This document shows, piece after piece, positions 24,001 to 40,199 of a DNA stretch of 64,000 nt. The first letter of the stretch is position 1. Every line of letters begins with the position of its first letter. The stretch is from Eucalyptus grandis (taxonomy: Eukaryota; Streptophyta; Magnoliopsida; Myrtales; Myrtaceae): NCBI RefSeq assembly GCF_016545825.1, contig NC_052616.1, forward strand, positions 55,931,623 through 55,995,622, read 5' to 3'. Made by a program: the position numbers and the translations under genes. A model generated the notes under the pieces. That model worked only from the letters and a program-made list of their open reading frames with translations. It made no database searches and was not told where the DNA came from.

Positions 24001-25223
24001 GAGGTGGAACGAACAAATTCTAAACGAACTCTTTGACAAACAGACCACTCAGGAGATCCTTGCTATTCCCATTAAACGACAAGCACCAAATGATGAATTA
24101 GTATGGATAGGAAGTAAAGATGGGACTTTTACGTAAAAAAACAGCTACAACACTCTTAGAGAAGAGACGACAATCAAGGCAGCAGTTGAACACCCATCTT
24201 CCTCCTACCAAACACCAAAAGCACTATGGAAGGCTATATGGAATATGTAGATTAGCCCTAAAATCAAGATATTTATATGGAATGTCTATCAAAACGCCAT
24301 CCCATCCAAGGAGAACTTATGGAAAAGAAATATATTACCTGATCCAGTTTGCACCCTTTGCCAAACAGAAGTTGAAACAGCTGAACACATTTTTCTCCTT
24401 TGTCCCTGGACTGAACTGGTTTGGGATAACCCGGAAATCAAAGTACAGATAGTTAAGCACAGAAACTCGAATGGATGCATGGTTGGTGCATTTTGTAGTG
24501 AGAGGCACTAACTTACCTCCCTTGGAAGCGATTTCTAACATTCTTTGGCAAATTTGGAAGGGCCGCAACAACTTTACATTCCGGGGAAGCAAGCCGAATG
24601 CCTACAACATTGTAGATCTAGCTCGGTTTCAGCAGAAAAGTTTCGAAAAATGGAGCGTTCAACGTACTCAAGCAAGAACTACAGGGGAAAACGACTCACC
24701 TCAGATCTGGGTTCCTCCAGCGGTGGGCACGCTTAAAATCAACGTCGACGGGTCGCTGAGTGAGGACTCGACAGAAGGAGCTATCGCGTGTGTTGTCCGA
24801 GATCACACAGGCGCGCTCGTGGATGGCTTCACCAGATCTGTTCGAGCGGTTTTTACCGCTCAATTGGAAACCCTAGCCCTCTTGGAAGCGCTGAAATACA
24901 TCCAGCGTATGAGATTGAAAGCTGTTTCTGTGGAAACCGACCATCAAAATCTAGTACGATCCCTTAACACCACTGAAGTCTTTAACTGGGAAGCACGTGC
25001 ACTTTTGGCAGCGTGCAAAGATCTTCTAGCAAATCTACAGCTTGTGGGCCTAGATTTCTGTTCTAGAACAGCAAATTCGATTGCTGATTGGGCTGCACGT
25101 AAGCATAGGAAGAAATCTTTACCGCCCAATTGGGTTTCTTTTCCTCCCCCGGCCCTCTGGGCTTTACTTTGTATCGACGCCCCAGTCTTGGGCACTGTTG
25201 GAACTACACCAGCTATGATATAA
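21078..25223 (+). pseudogene. LINE ORF2: endonuclease, reverse transcriptase, RNase H, broken
   Basis: The start MKILCWNCQGLG at 21078 is the typical N-terminus of the apurinic-type endonuclease. LLMETK, CLGDFNEVLY and the catalytic SDHSPLLL follow up to about 21790. RT blocks follow: KAPSLDGLNG (22427), LIPKIPNP, KLDMQKAYDRVEWDF (22826), GIRQEDPLSPYLF (22999) and the catalytic FADD at 23146-23157. The RNase H domain (24710-25150) reads KINVDGSLSED, TDHQNLV, and ends in NSIADWAARK. Breaks include stops at 21138, 21822 and near 21865 and 22476, a frameshift in the A-run near 22180-22192, and an AT repeat near 22745-22760. Confidence 0.9.
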
Positions 25224-25248
25224 ATAAATAAAAAACCATCTTTCGACC

Positions 25249-25262
25249 AAAAAAAAAAAAAA
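25249..25262 (+). other. 3' A-run of the LINE
   Basis: A run of A follows TTTCGACC and marks the 3' end of the element. The same TTTCGACCAAAAA end recurs as a tiny insertion at 50294. Confidence 0.85.
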
Positions 25263-26491
25263 GTCGGTGTTCTTTTCCAACATGGAAAGTTATGGCCAAG
25301 GTCAAAGCAAGTCAAGAATATTGACAAGACAATCTTTTGAATTGCTCGCAATGAGTGTGAATGTTAAAAAGAATTCCGAGTGTTTCCAATTCCTTTTTTC
25401 CACGAAAGACATGCCGCTTTTTAGAACAATTGTTAGGGACTTTGAATTATACTCCTTGAAATCCGCATTTATATAAGAAAAGAAAGCACATCCGCATTTC
25501 ACCCAATAGCAATACTTTGTTCAAACCCAGATGGTTAATCACATTTATTGCAAATCCTTATAGTTCCATCAACCATCTATGCACAGTTCTTTTGTTGAAG
25601 CCGTCAAATAAAGAAAAGAGTTGTCTGAACTTTTGTTATTTCCTTTTCTTCCACAAATTCTTCTTTTCCTTTTCTTATCTTTCGCTTATTCTCAATTCCA
25701 TGAGTAATGCCACTGCCCTCCTCCTTATGTGATAAGAAGGCGAACTTGAGCAAAGATGGGCTGATGCAATGCAGAATCGAAATGTCGATAATGGTTAGGC
25801 ACGGAAATAAGGCGAGGGTCGTGTGAGTCGTGGTGGAGGGGGGAGGGGGAGAGAGAAAGAGGATGATCCCAAAATATTTTGGATAAGTTGCTGTTAATTA
25901 AGCCATCAATTCAGGTGTGAACGAGAATAAGATAAATGGTGACCAGTGAGGATGGTCCCCCATTGGCGTAGTATGGGGGTCATTTACATGGTCAATTGCG
26001 TGAGTTGCATTCTCATGTTCAGCGATCACGTTGGTCAAAGACAGTACTTGATGGCCCTTCGAACTCTGAACTTTATGTGGCCCTTTAGATATCGAGGAAT
26101 TAAGGAAATATGCGTGTAAAGTCGCTTTGCCTTACCATTATAATCAACCACCAACCATCATAATCGAGTAAAGAAGTCGGAGATGCAAAGGAATATATTT
26201 GGAGATGACATTCAAGACCTCGATTTCTAATGAATGTGATGGATATAAAGCGTGCAGATTATATTATCACATATCATGAAAATACTATGAGAAAATCATG
26301 ACAATGAAGTGAAACTCTAGTCCTTTCTAATTAATCATTTCTTCAGATGAGGAAGAACTTCCATTCGTCTAACCAATAAAACCACATATACATATGGATA
26401 GATTAATATAGACGACCATCCTTATTGAGAGGATCAAAACATAATTAGCCTCAACGAGAATACACCATGTTTACTCGTTGTTCATTGATGA

Positions 26492-30972
<4,481 letters not shown>

Positions 30973-31006
30973 TTTTGGCTTGGCTGATGAATGGATGGGA
31001 CTTCAT

Positions 31007-31015
31007 GATTTATAG
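31007..31015 (-). promoter_or_regulatory. TATA-like box of CRK B
   Basis: The minus strand reads CTATAAATC 35-43 bases upstream of the start codon. If this is the working box, the 5' leader is only about 10 bases. An ATG at 31006-31004, just before the gene's start and out of frame with it, could be used by transcripts that start further upstream. The matching region of gene E keeps the box. Confidence 0.45.
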
Positions 31016-31058
31016 AACCATTTAACTCGCAAGATCCCAATTTTGGTCTTGCCGCACG

Positions 31059-31064
31059 TTGACT
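31059..31064 (+). promoter_or_regulatory. W-box core upstream of CRK B
   Basis: TTGACT is the core bound by WRKY factors, which commonly regulate CRK genes. It lies about 90 bases upstream of the start codon. A second core is near 31340. The first is missing in gene E, where 33 bp (31061-31093 here) are absent; the second is kept. Confidence 0.4.
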
Positions 31065-32230
31065 ATCTTTTTCTTAACTTTTCTGCCTATTATATTGGCG
31101 GTACGACGGATGGAGAAAATAAGGAAGAGAGGGAGTAAATTTCGGGGGAAAAAACAAGAATGAAGAGGAAGAGAGAGAGAGAGAGCGTGTCTTCTTTATT
31201 CATGAAAGGGGAAGGAAAAGGAAAATGAGAGCATGACCATGTAAAACATTTTTCACATGCAACAATGAAAAGTAAAATAATCCATAGACCGTTGCAATTC
31301 AAGTGCAATAAGTCATGACCTTTTAATTGTACAAATGACTTTGACTCCAAATAGTTTGGATATAGTTAATAAGATTTGAATAGGTGACTTTTCAATAACT
31401 TAGTAATGTCCTCCATAAAAAGAGTGAGCAACAATCCTTTAGTATTTGATAGAATGATTTAGTAATAATTTTTAATCTACTATGAGAATAATAGTCTATT
31501 ATAAAAAAATCAATTAATAAATTATTATAAATTATTATAGGGTCTATTTTTTCAATAATATGTGACTCTAATAAATTATTATTTTTACAATATGTCAAAA
31601 ATTACTATGCTAGCAAAATCTTATTTGATATTAAACCATTAGAATTCTAAGCCCTTCTAGCGCGCGCACTAAGACAAACAAGAATGTGGGTCTTGTCCTA
31701 TTTTGTGACTGCTCGAGTCGGACCTTTGGTCTTCTCAGACCAAGAAAATTCGCTACCAAATATATTATATTTTATTTGCATGCGTTACCCCCGAAAGGAA
31801 GCGTACTTTTCAAGCCAGATAAAAATATATATTTGTGTACTAGGAGACAGTGACGGGTATAGCTTGTTTGTGCGTTTGGTTCACTTCGGGAATCAAGTGT
31901 ATTTTGCTCAAATCAATTGGCATTTGGCTAGTGACTTTTGGTGCAGTGCTTTGCAAAGTAATTTGAAATTTTAAAAAAAATATGGAAAGGAAAAGTAAAG
32001 GGCACTGTTTGTCTTCTTCGTTGAAGAGAGATACATGAGATTGATTGCAAATCTATCTCCCATCCACCATTTCTATGCAAATCCTTAATCCGAAAGCTCT
32101 AATCGGTCAAAACCATAACTTTCTCATGTTGGCTACTATGTGGTAGTTAAGATTGATCGCATCACACTAGACAATAGGACCACCAAGGTTGCACGACCTC
32201 AAAGGCAACCTAGAATTAGCCCTTTGATAG

Positions 32231-33047
32231 AATTGTCCAAATAGTCATAAATATGTTGCACTTTTGCCAATTGAATTTTAAACTTTTCAATTTTATCCAA
32301 TTTAATTCTAAACATTTTCACATTTTACTAATTCAGCTCTAAATCCTTTCACTTTTTATCAATTTAGTCTATTTAACTAATTTTAATCAAAAATTGCTAA
32401 CGTGGATGGGCAGCGCTGATGTGACATTCTTTAAATAATATTTTAATAATATGTTTATTTATTTATTTATTTATTGGGTTTTGGATCTAGCCGGCAAGGG
32501 TTGCCACTCAACCCTCGTCGGCTAGGCAAGGGTGTCGTGCCCCTCACCAGATTTGGCTAGGCAAGAGTGGGCGTGTCCTCATCCAGAAATAGGGAGGGCT
32601 TGGTAGCCCTAGCCGGCCTAAGGCGAGGGCCCCACATGAGGGCCGCCAATCCCTCGCATGGCCAAATTTGGTGAGGATGTTGTAGCCCTCGCCTAGAACT
32701 CACGAGGGTGTGACGCTCTCGCCTAGGGCCCATGAGGCCGTCGGCCTTCACTTGTGGCTAGTGAGGGTTATCGGCAACTCTTGCCAACTAGATCGACCCC
32801 CCCCCATAAAAAGCAAAAATAATAATAATAATAAAAAAAATAATAATAATAATAATAATAATAATAATTGAAAATATTATTTAAAAAGTACCACGTCAGC
32901 GTCGGCCATCAACATCAGCAATTTTCAATCAAAATTAGTTTGATTAACTAAATTGGCAAGAAGTGAAAGTATTTAGGATTAAACTTGAAAGGTTTATAAC
33001 TAAATTAACAAAAGTGCAATAGGTTTAAGATTTCTTGGATAGTTTTT
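32231..33047. mobile_element. Mutator-like non-autonomous element with long inverted repeats
   Basis: The ends are imperfect inverted repeats of about 190 bases: AATTGTCCAAATAGTC and TTGCACTTTTGCCAATT on the left mirror AATTTAGTTATAAACC-type sequence on the right, ending GGATAGTTTTT. Block E lacks the insert, so it is a true insertion. The centre (32480-32800) has GC-rich GGCTAGGCGAGGG phrases and an AAT microsatellite (32817-32871). No transposase is present. Long inverted repeats suit the Mutator class. Confidence 0.65.
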
Positions 33048-35737
33048 CCCCACGATGCTAGGCGAGGTAACATTGAGGTTGCGTGACCTTGGCGACCATC
33101 GTAGAAGGGTTGTAGAGATAGATGATGATAGGGTTTAAGAAGACGAAGGGTCGATCCTTGACTTACGCAACTTCGACATCGACCCTCGACCTCGACCTGC
33201 GGGATCTCAATCTCTGGCATGTTTTATTTGCATGACATCGCATCTCTCTAGCATGTTGCACACTCTCTCTCTTTTTAGGACAAAAGCATGTTGTCTACTT
33301 GGGTTGGTGATAGTAGATACACGTGATACGTGATGGAGTCGTAGAGTCTCGTGGAGAAAAGTAATACCAAGGCTCAGAACTTTTCCTGTTAACAGAACCC
33401 TCGCTCGTATTATATTCGGAAGGCAATAACTGTTGTAGTTGTGAACTTGTAACTTGAAGCTTGTAATTTTAATATTGATGCTGATACTAAAGAGATTGAC
33501 TAATTGCAACATCGCGGTTTTTTTCCCTTTCTGATTTTGAAAGTGTCTAGTACATAAAAAAATCAGTGTATTTTCTTTTCTATATTTTTTCACTTTGAAC
33601 ATTCGCATTCCTAACAACATATTAGATGACCCAATGCATGAGGACGACATATATTAATTTTGTAATGTTTTCGAGGGACCTTTCATATAAGAAAGAGTTC
33701 ACTACGCATCAGCTAGACACGATTGCCTTGGTGTAACCGATTGGTTACAATATTCATGTGATAAATTTATTAATCAATTTTCACCACGTTCGTTTTTCTT
33801 GTTGATAAACAAATACCCGTCCGTTGCAGACACGGGAAAAAGTGTCGGTCAATTCCTGACCACATAAACTTACTCTATTGGGAGTTAAAGATATATTGTT
33901 TTGCTCATTGTTTATTAGATTAGAATTCTCAAGGTTTGTTCCGTTTATGTATTATTGCTATAACTGTATATTATACGAAACAACGCATATCATTTACATG
34001 ACTAATATTACAAAATAATGTGTAAAATTTCCTCACCCTAGCATACCACTAGCACTAAATTTTTTGCTATAGTCATGATCACCTAATGCACACTTTCAAA
34101 ATATGTGCTTATTAGTTTGAGATTTTGGAGAGACTAGCTACCACAACCTAAATTAAATATGAAAACTGTGTTTATGTTAACTTTTGTTCTGTATAGATGT
34201 TTAATATTGTGCCAAATAATGAGGTTCTTTGTTTTTTTTGTTTTTTTTTTTTTTTTTTTTCAGTTAGCTTTTATGGCTTTGCGGCATTAGTGCCAATTTT
34301 GGCAATTAATTTTGGAAGCTTTATATTTTGATTGCCAAAGATGAGATCCACAAGAGCATCGTTACAAATATAGCGTAAGAATAGCGCTAGACTAGCTGGA
34401 TTCTTATTACAAAGATTTTTCTTCTCTAATGAAATCTCAATGCGATGTAAATAATTTTGGATTTTCTTTCACAAGGACATAAAGGCTTTCAGTGGTCTTA
34501 TTGGTGCATACTACAATGGGGTCTTCGAGTGGGGTGAAATTGTAACAAGGTAGCCATAGGCGAACCTATAATTGAATCGAATCATTCAAAATGGAAATGT
34601 CCTCTTCCGCCACAAGCACCTGCTCCTAACAAATTGAAAAGAAGTGAACTCCCCAAACAAATTCAGAGCTAGTTGGTCCCCCAAAATGCATTGACGCACA
34701 GCAATTGACTGGAAAACTTGGTGTAAAGCACTACTTCTGTGCGGGATGGAATAATATAAATAAGGTTTTCTTGGGGGTGACAGTTGTACACAGTACGGTG
34801 GTTATGACATATTGCTAGAGATGGTATTCGTACTCTTTGACCGACCTAACTTTAAGGCACTGGATGATGTTGAATGCAGTGCTGATTGAGGGACTAAATG
34901 AAGTACTTTCTATCAACATCAGTTCCAACTTCTCAAATGCTAGCCCAAAATAGAAGGCAAAACAAAACTTTCCAAGGGAGGTTCTTGGCAGGAAACTCTT
35001 TCTGACTTGCTATATCGCGTGGAAATATAATACTCGAATTCGTGGTTAACAATGAGAACAATTTTTCAGACGATTCTCCCTTTTGATTCAACAAAACTGT
35101 TTTTTGATCAGAAGATGAATATGTCAAAAAGTTAAAACCTTAAACCATAGGTTTAGTTTATTAAAACTAGTCTATGAAGCTGTCTTACTAGGAGATATGT
35201 TAAATTGCAAGTGATCTTTTATATAATCGGTTATATACCAAAATCAATTATAGTATATATCATTTAAGAAGTTGATTGTATAAACTAAACCTTAGTAAGT
35301 CTAGTATTTTTCTAAAACAACACTCTATCATGTTATATTAGCAGTTGAGAATTTGGCTTGTGCATAAGAATCAGACAGATAGAATTAACTCAGTTCCTGC
35401 AAGATTTATTGATTCACATAATATAAATAGACTTTTACGTCGTTAAAAAAGAAAATCTCAAAACCAAAGAAATAATGATTTAACGATGTCACTGTCTCTA
35501 AATAAAGTCGGATCTATTTTTAAATGAAGATGTACATAATTTTCTATTAGGGCATAGTGGAAAGGAAAATAAAGTGACGTGAGAGTTCTCTCATCCAAAA
35601 CGATTCCGAGCACGACCCGTTGTTTAGAGATGCAAAGTCGGATTTTTGCACGCTGTTGAATGAATTGGTCTACTTCTTTTGTCTTTAAGCTACTTTTCTA
35701 GGGGAATAATTTGACTTGAAGTAAAAAAAAAAAGTTT

Positions 35738-37560
35738 TTTGAAGCCGAGTCAGGACTGGTGATGCTGATTTAAGTAATCGAGAAGTTGCACGAGTTTTAT
35801 GAGGAGATATTGTCAGGGGCATAAACCATTAGAATCCAGTGCTAGATTTACCAAAACTGATATTAAATTTGGTATCTTTTAAAGGGTCAACCAAAACCAT
35901 GCGCGCGTCCATGGTTTGTCCCGTATATTCAGGCCAGCAATCGTCTTCTGAATGTATATGGCAGTTTAGTCATGTGATGTCAAGTCACATTTCCAGCTAC
36001 CTTATCAGATCAACGAATTACTCAAATGAGATGAACTCATCTGCAAGACGTCATCCTCTTGCTGAATCTGAATACGCAAACACAAAGTCCATGATGAGAA
36101 ATCAGCCGATAAGGATGAACCAAGAAAAGTCATTGCTTATGAATTGATAGCTTTCGATTCTCGTTTACAACGTGGAAATAGGAAAGTCGAGACCAGATTT
36201 TCAAATGCTGGCTCCAAAATAAAATAATACATAAAGACAAAACAAACCAAAACAAAATTTTCTACCCCAGGTTCTTGGCAGGAGACTCTTGCTAACAGGC
36301 TATATCAAGTCGAAATATAATACTCAGAATTCGTGGTCAAACTGGATTAAGGAGAGTCCAGGAATCTTAGACTGGGACTATCTAAGATAATGATTCTGGT
36401 CCAATAAAATAGAGCCCTAATAACGGAAAAAAAATCACCAAATTCAGGACCAATGTGTCCTTGTGGTCGTCCAAAAACTTTGGACTGCATTTTCAACCAC
36501 GACCAGAAACCTACGCATAATAAAGAAAAAAAAAATTCAAGTATGAGCACACCGCGGGAAAAAAGAGGCAAATTTCATGTGCTGGTGATTTTTGGTTCTT
36601 GGAATGGTTTTGGAGAATAAGAAGCTTATTTTTTCATGTACCTACATCTGGTTTTTCTTCCCTCTATAATTTTAGGGGAAAAAAAATAGCATTGCTAGTT
36701 GATATGTGAGACAATTAAGATAAGGTTAGGAATTAGAATGATAGCTATTTGCCATCTTTCTACAAAAATATAATTCCCGAGTTTAGGAATTAAAATGATA
36801 ACTTTTTTCAGAATAGCAAGAATGCAGACCATATAAGAGACGAAAATGCATCTAACTCTATATAAAATCGTGTATGGTTTTCCATGTGGATATGCCATAA
36901 AGCAAAAGAAGGTAATGTGAGGAGATCATACTACTCACAAATGACACTGAATGTGACACATTGCCTAGGGATGCAAAGTTTGCAACCTAGTGTATTTATT
37001 AATATCTCAATATAAAGTTTTTAGATGTCGCTACTTTATGTCTTAAATTACAGAGAACATGTATATATTAAATATTTATTTTAATTATTTTATTTTAATT
37101 AATTTTATATTAATATTTAATTATTATTTAATATTCTATTCTACGGACAGGTATTGGTCATTTCATTACTAAAGAAATATTCCGGCAATGTACAGCTTTT
37201 TGATTGATTAAACTGATCGACTTCATTCATCTTTGAGTTATTGCACTTTGTCCAAAACAACTTTTCATTTAGGTTTTGTTTGCTTCACGAAAGAAGAATG
37301 ATTTGCAAAGCATTTTACTAAACATGATCTATTTTATCACTTGAAATAATTAATCAATGGAAAATATTTTCAATATCGATAATAATTATGCCTAAATATT
37401 TTCATAAATAATGCAAATATTTATTATTCATTCATTATTGTAAGCAATATAAACAATCGTTTTTAGGAAAATATTTTCAAATCATTCATTCTTCATGAAA
37501 TAAATGGAATTTTTTATATTAGGATACTTTTAGCCCCAAGCATAATCTAAAGCCTTTTAA
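35738..37560. repeat. Gene-free repeat region with a third copy of upstream CRK-block sequence
   Basis: About 36180-36340 repeats sequence found at 34925-35040 and 60055-60180, including TTCTTGGCAGGA and GAAATATAATACTC. It is therefore a further scrap of the duplication unit. A 102-codon frame on the plus strand (35839-36147) has no recognisable motif and I do not call it a gene. From 36350 to 37560 the sequence is AT-rich, with a diverged MITE-like patch at 37260-37510. Confidence 0.5.
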
Positions 37561-37565
37561 AAGGA

Positions 37566-37858
37566 AAATTGTCTGAAGAGTCATAAATCTATTCAATCAT
37601 AAACTTTTTAATCATATAAATTTTTTTTACTAAAATTTTTTTGTCAATTTGATCCTGAATAGTTTGACGATTTGTCAATCTAATCATTCCATATTTAACA
37701 GGTTTATGAAAAAATTAACAAATTATCAAAAGATTTAACACTATATTTGCACCTAAGGATTAAATTGACAAATCATTATAATGTTCAGAATTTAGTTGAC
37801 ATAAAAAATTTTAGAGCTCGATTTTTTGGATAATTATTTCACTATTTAGATGAGGTTA
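37566..37858. mobile_element. Foldback MITE related to the Mutator-like element at 32231
   Basis: The left half (GGAAAATTGTCTGAAGAGTC, then GTCAATTTGATCCTGAA) pairs imperfectly with the right half, which ends GGATAATTATTTCAC. The end AATTGTC-AAGAGTCATAAA matches the end of the 32231-33047 element (AATTGTCCAAATAGTCATAAA). This looks like a short member of the same family that is almost all inverted repeat. Confidence 0.55.
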
Positions 37859-38131
37859 AATCAATATTTTGAAGGAGGGGCAGGCTGGGTGACGCTGTGG
37901 GGCGCGTCACGTGGTGATACTAATTGGAGAAATAAAGATTCTGTAATGCCTAAATAAGTAGTGCCAATCATATTTAATTGATTGTCGCTTTGACTCAGTC
38001 AAATATTCTGAGCTTCTGGCGGATTGCTGTTGTGATGAAAAAGGGAAGGAGTCACGACATCTACTTTGATATTAAGGCTCTATAGGTTTATTTCTACAAA
38101 TTGCATTAATTTGCTAAAATATCTTTGCTTA

Positions 38132-38136
<5 letters not shown>

Positions 38137-38178
<42 letters not shown>

Positions 38179-38180
38179 GT
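38137..38180. repeat. AT and TATG microsatellite
   Basis: An (AT)n run is followed by GTAT units and abuts the candidate LTR that starts at 38178. Confidence 0.85.
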
Positions 38181-39000
38181 TATGTAAAATATGTCTTCGA
38201 AATGGGTTTAACAATGAAATCGGATCGAGTAAAAACAACTCGGACTTTGAGGCGTGATATCACTTTCTTTAAGGATTTATTTGCCCCACAACGTTGCTAA
38301 TGGTCACTGGAAAAAATCCTCCAGGATACAACAAAGTCTCGAGATAAGAATACTAAATAGCAATTTTAGTACTTCTCTATAGTCTCTCTAAGAAATAATT
38401 GAAAAATTGGCTGCAGTTTTTCAGAAAAAGGACTCGAAAATGACAACACACTTTCTTTCCGAAAATTACAAGTTTATATATGAAACAGTATTGCAACTCT
38501 TTGTGAAAATTGCGAACAAACACGTCTTTAGAAAACTGTTCGGATAAACCAATGCGACTCTTCGGAAGAAGTCGAATAACGAACAATTGCAATCCTTCGG
38601 AAAAATTAAAACCGAATAAGTAATTTTCCAACGGTTGTCTTGAAAAGACACAAATAAAATTCGGAATATATATATTTTAAATAGAATTTCGAATTTTCAT
38701 TTATATTTCATTTCCGAAATTCTCAAATTAAAAGGCAACCTTTGAACTAAAAAAATAATAATAATAATAAATAATAAATAGCAATGGATTAATGCTAATT
38801 AAATCACGGGCGTGCAAAGTGCTAAGTGCACCAAATAATCGCGCAATTATCCACGCACCCGCACGCGGACCCCACCTAATCACTCCTTTAACTACAAAAG
38901 GGAAATCCCACATTAATAAACCGACCCTCCTGCTCCCACATTTTCTATGTGGGACAAAGTAAAAGGCACTCATTTTGTTTTAACAAACAAAATTCCAACA
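38178..39000 (-). mobile_element. Candidate solo LTR of a Copia element
   Basis: Read on the minus strand it starts TGTTGGAATTTTG and soon has a TTTGTCCCACAT block, a form common in plant Copia LTRs. It ends ...TTTTACATAACA. The ends are thus TG...CA. A CAAGACAACCGTTGG segment with its AT-rich promoter-like lead lies at 38630-38690. The flanks (ATGTA and TGTAT) match only if shifted by one base within the microsatellite, so the target duplication is unproven. Confidence 0.45.
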
Positions 39001-39329
39001 TGTATGTATATTACATATATCAGAAGTGAGTAAAGGTCAAGAGATTGAGCCACATGGCACACTCACATAGGAGCTTTACACAGAAATTTACCTTTACACT
39101 CACTTTTGCAAATCCAAATCTTAACAAATTTTTAATTCTGCATCTCTAATTTCTATACATATTTGTTAATAAATCTCTAATTGATCGACAAGAAATAATA
39201 TTTTGGTAATAAATATTTAAAAATAATCATCCATTTACAAATCAATCTATTGTGTATTATGATGTGACTTTGAAAGAGATTAACAAAGTCGGACACCTAG
39301 TATGATATAATATCTAATTCTTTATTCCT

Positions 39330-40130
39330 ATTTGACAAATAATAATATTAAGAGATGAATAAAAAAATCCATCTTCACGAAAAACACGATTATGCAACAT
39401 AATTATTAAATGAATATAATAAAGTTACCCATCAGTAAATATAGAAGGACAGAACATATGTTTAGAGGGCTTTGTCACATAACTGCACATACTTAAAAAA
39501 TGTGATGACTTTTTGTGATTGAGAAGTTCTATGCTACACATTATGACATAATATATGGTCGTATTTCATGAGTAAACAACGAAAAGTAGTATATGTTGGC
39601 AAGTTAAAACCCTAAACCATGGAGCTATATTTATTAAAACTAGTTTACAAAGCTACTAGAAAATATATCAGATTCTTAGTGATCATTTGGTTATATAAAA
39701 AAAATACTAATAGCCTAACATATCATTTAATTAACTAATTGTATAAAATAGCCTTAAGAAACCTATCATTTTCCTAAAAAACCCCCCATGACATTGGCTT
39801 TGCGATTTAATTTGGGCTGTGCATTTGAATTAGACGTGTAGAGCAAACTCGATTCCTTGCACAGACTTTTGAATGACATTATCATAAAGGATCTTTTCGT
39901 ACTTGAAAAAGGAAAAATCAAAACCAAAGAGATAATGTCAAGAATGAGAGGAGTCCCTAGACACAAGGGAAGCCCGTCAAAGATTCCAGAATAATTGTCT
40001 AAAAAATGAAAATTGTGCTTCAAAGTCTTGGGGAGACTTTTGCGTAGTTTAGGAGGATAAGTTAGCTTATTTGCCAAAATCAATTATTAAAATATGAATT
40101 TCCTTTCGTTATCTTCCATTAAAAAGACTT
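39330..40130. repeat. Second copy of the 4621-6480 noncoding block
   Basis: This aligns with 4621-4741 plus 5716-6380 without the 970 bp insert of the left copy. No frame is convincing. Weaker similarity to the far upstream parts of blocks B and E suggests an older duplicate of the array unit. Confidence 0.65.
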
Positions 40131-40199
40131 TTGGGTAGTTTAGGAAGCCACAATCAAGATATTGAAATTGTGCAATCGAGAAGATTGATCTAGAAAAAA

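Larger units (their letters stand above)
16468..25262 (+). mobile_element. LINE retrotransposon, nearly full length, interrupted by a solo LTR
   Basis: The element has ORF1 with a zinc knuckle, ORF2 with endonuclease, RT and RNase H, and a 3' A-run, in the plant L1 order. Both edges follow from the CRK array: A-type module sequence stops at about 16467 and the B-type block resumes at 25263. In C to D and D to E these two sequences are directly joined. AAAAAGT flanks the left edge and merges with the A-run on the right, a probable target duplication. Without the 2.9 kb LTR the LINE is about 5.9 kb. Stops and frameshifts show that it is inactive. Confidence 0.9.

Noticed and set aside
24944..25351. 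135-codon minus-strand frame
   Set aside because: It is antisense to the LINE RNase H domain, which explains the sequence fully.
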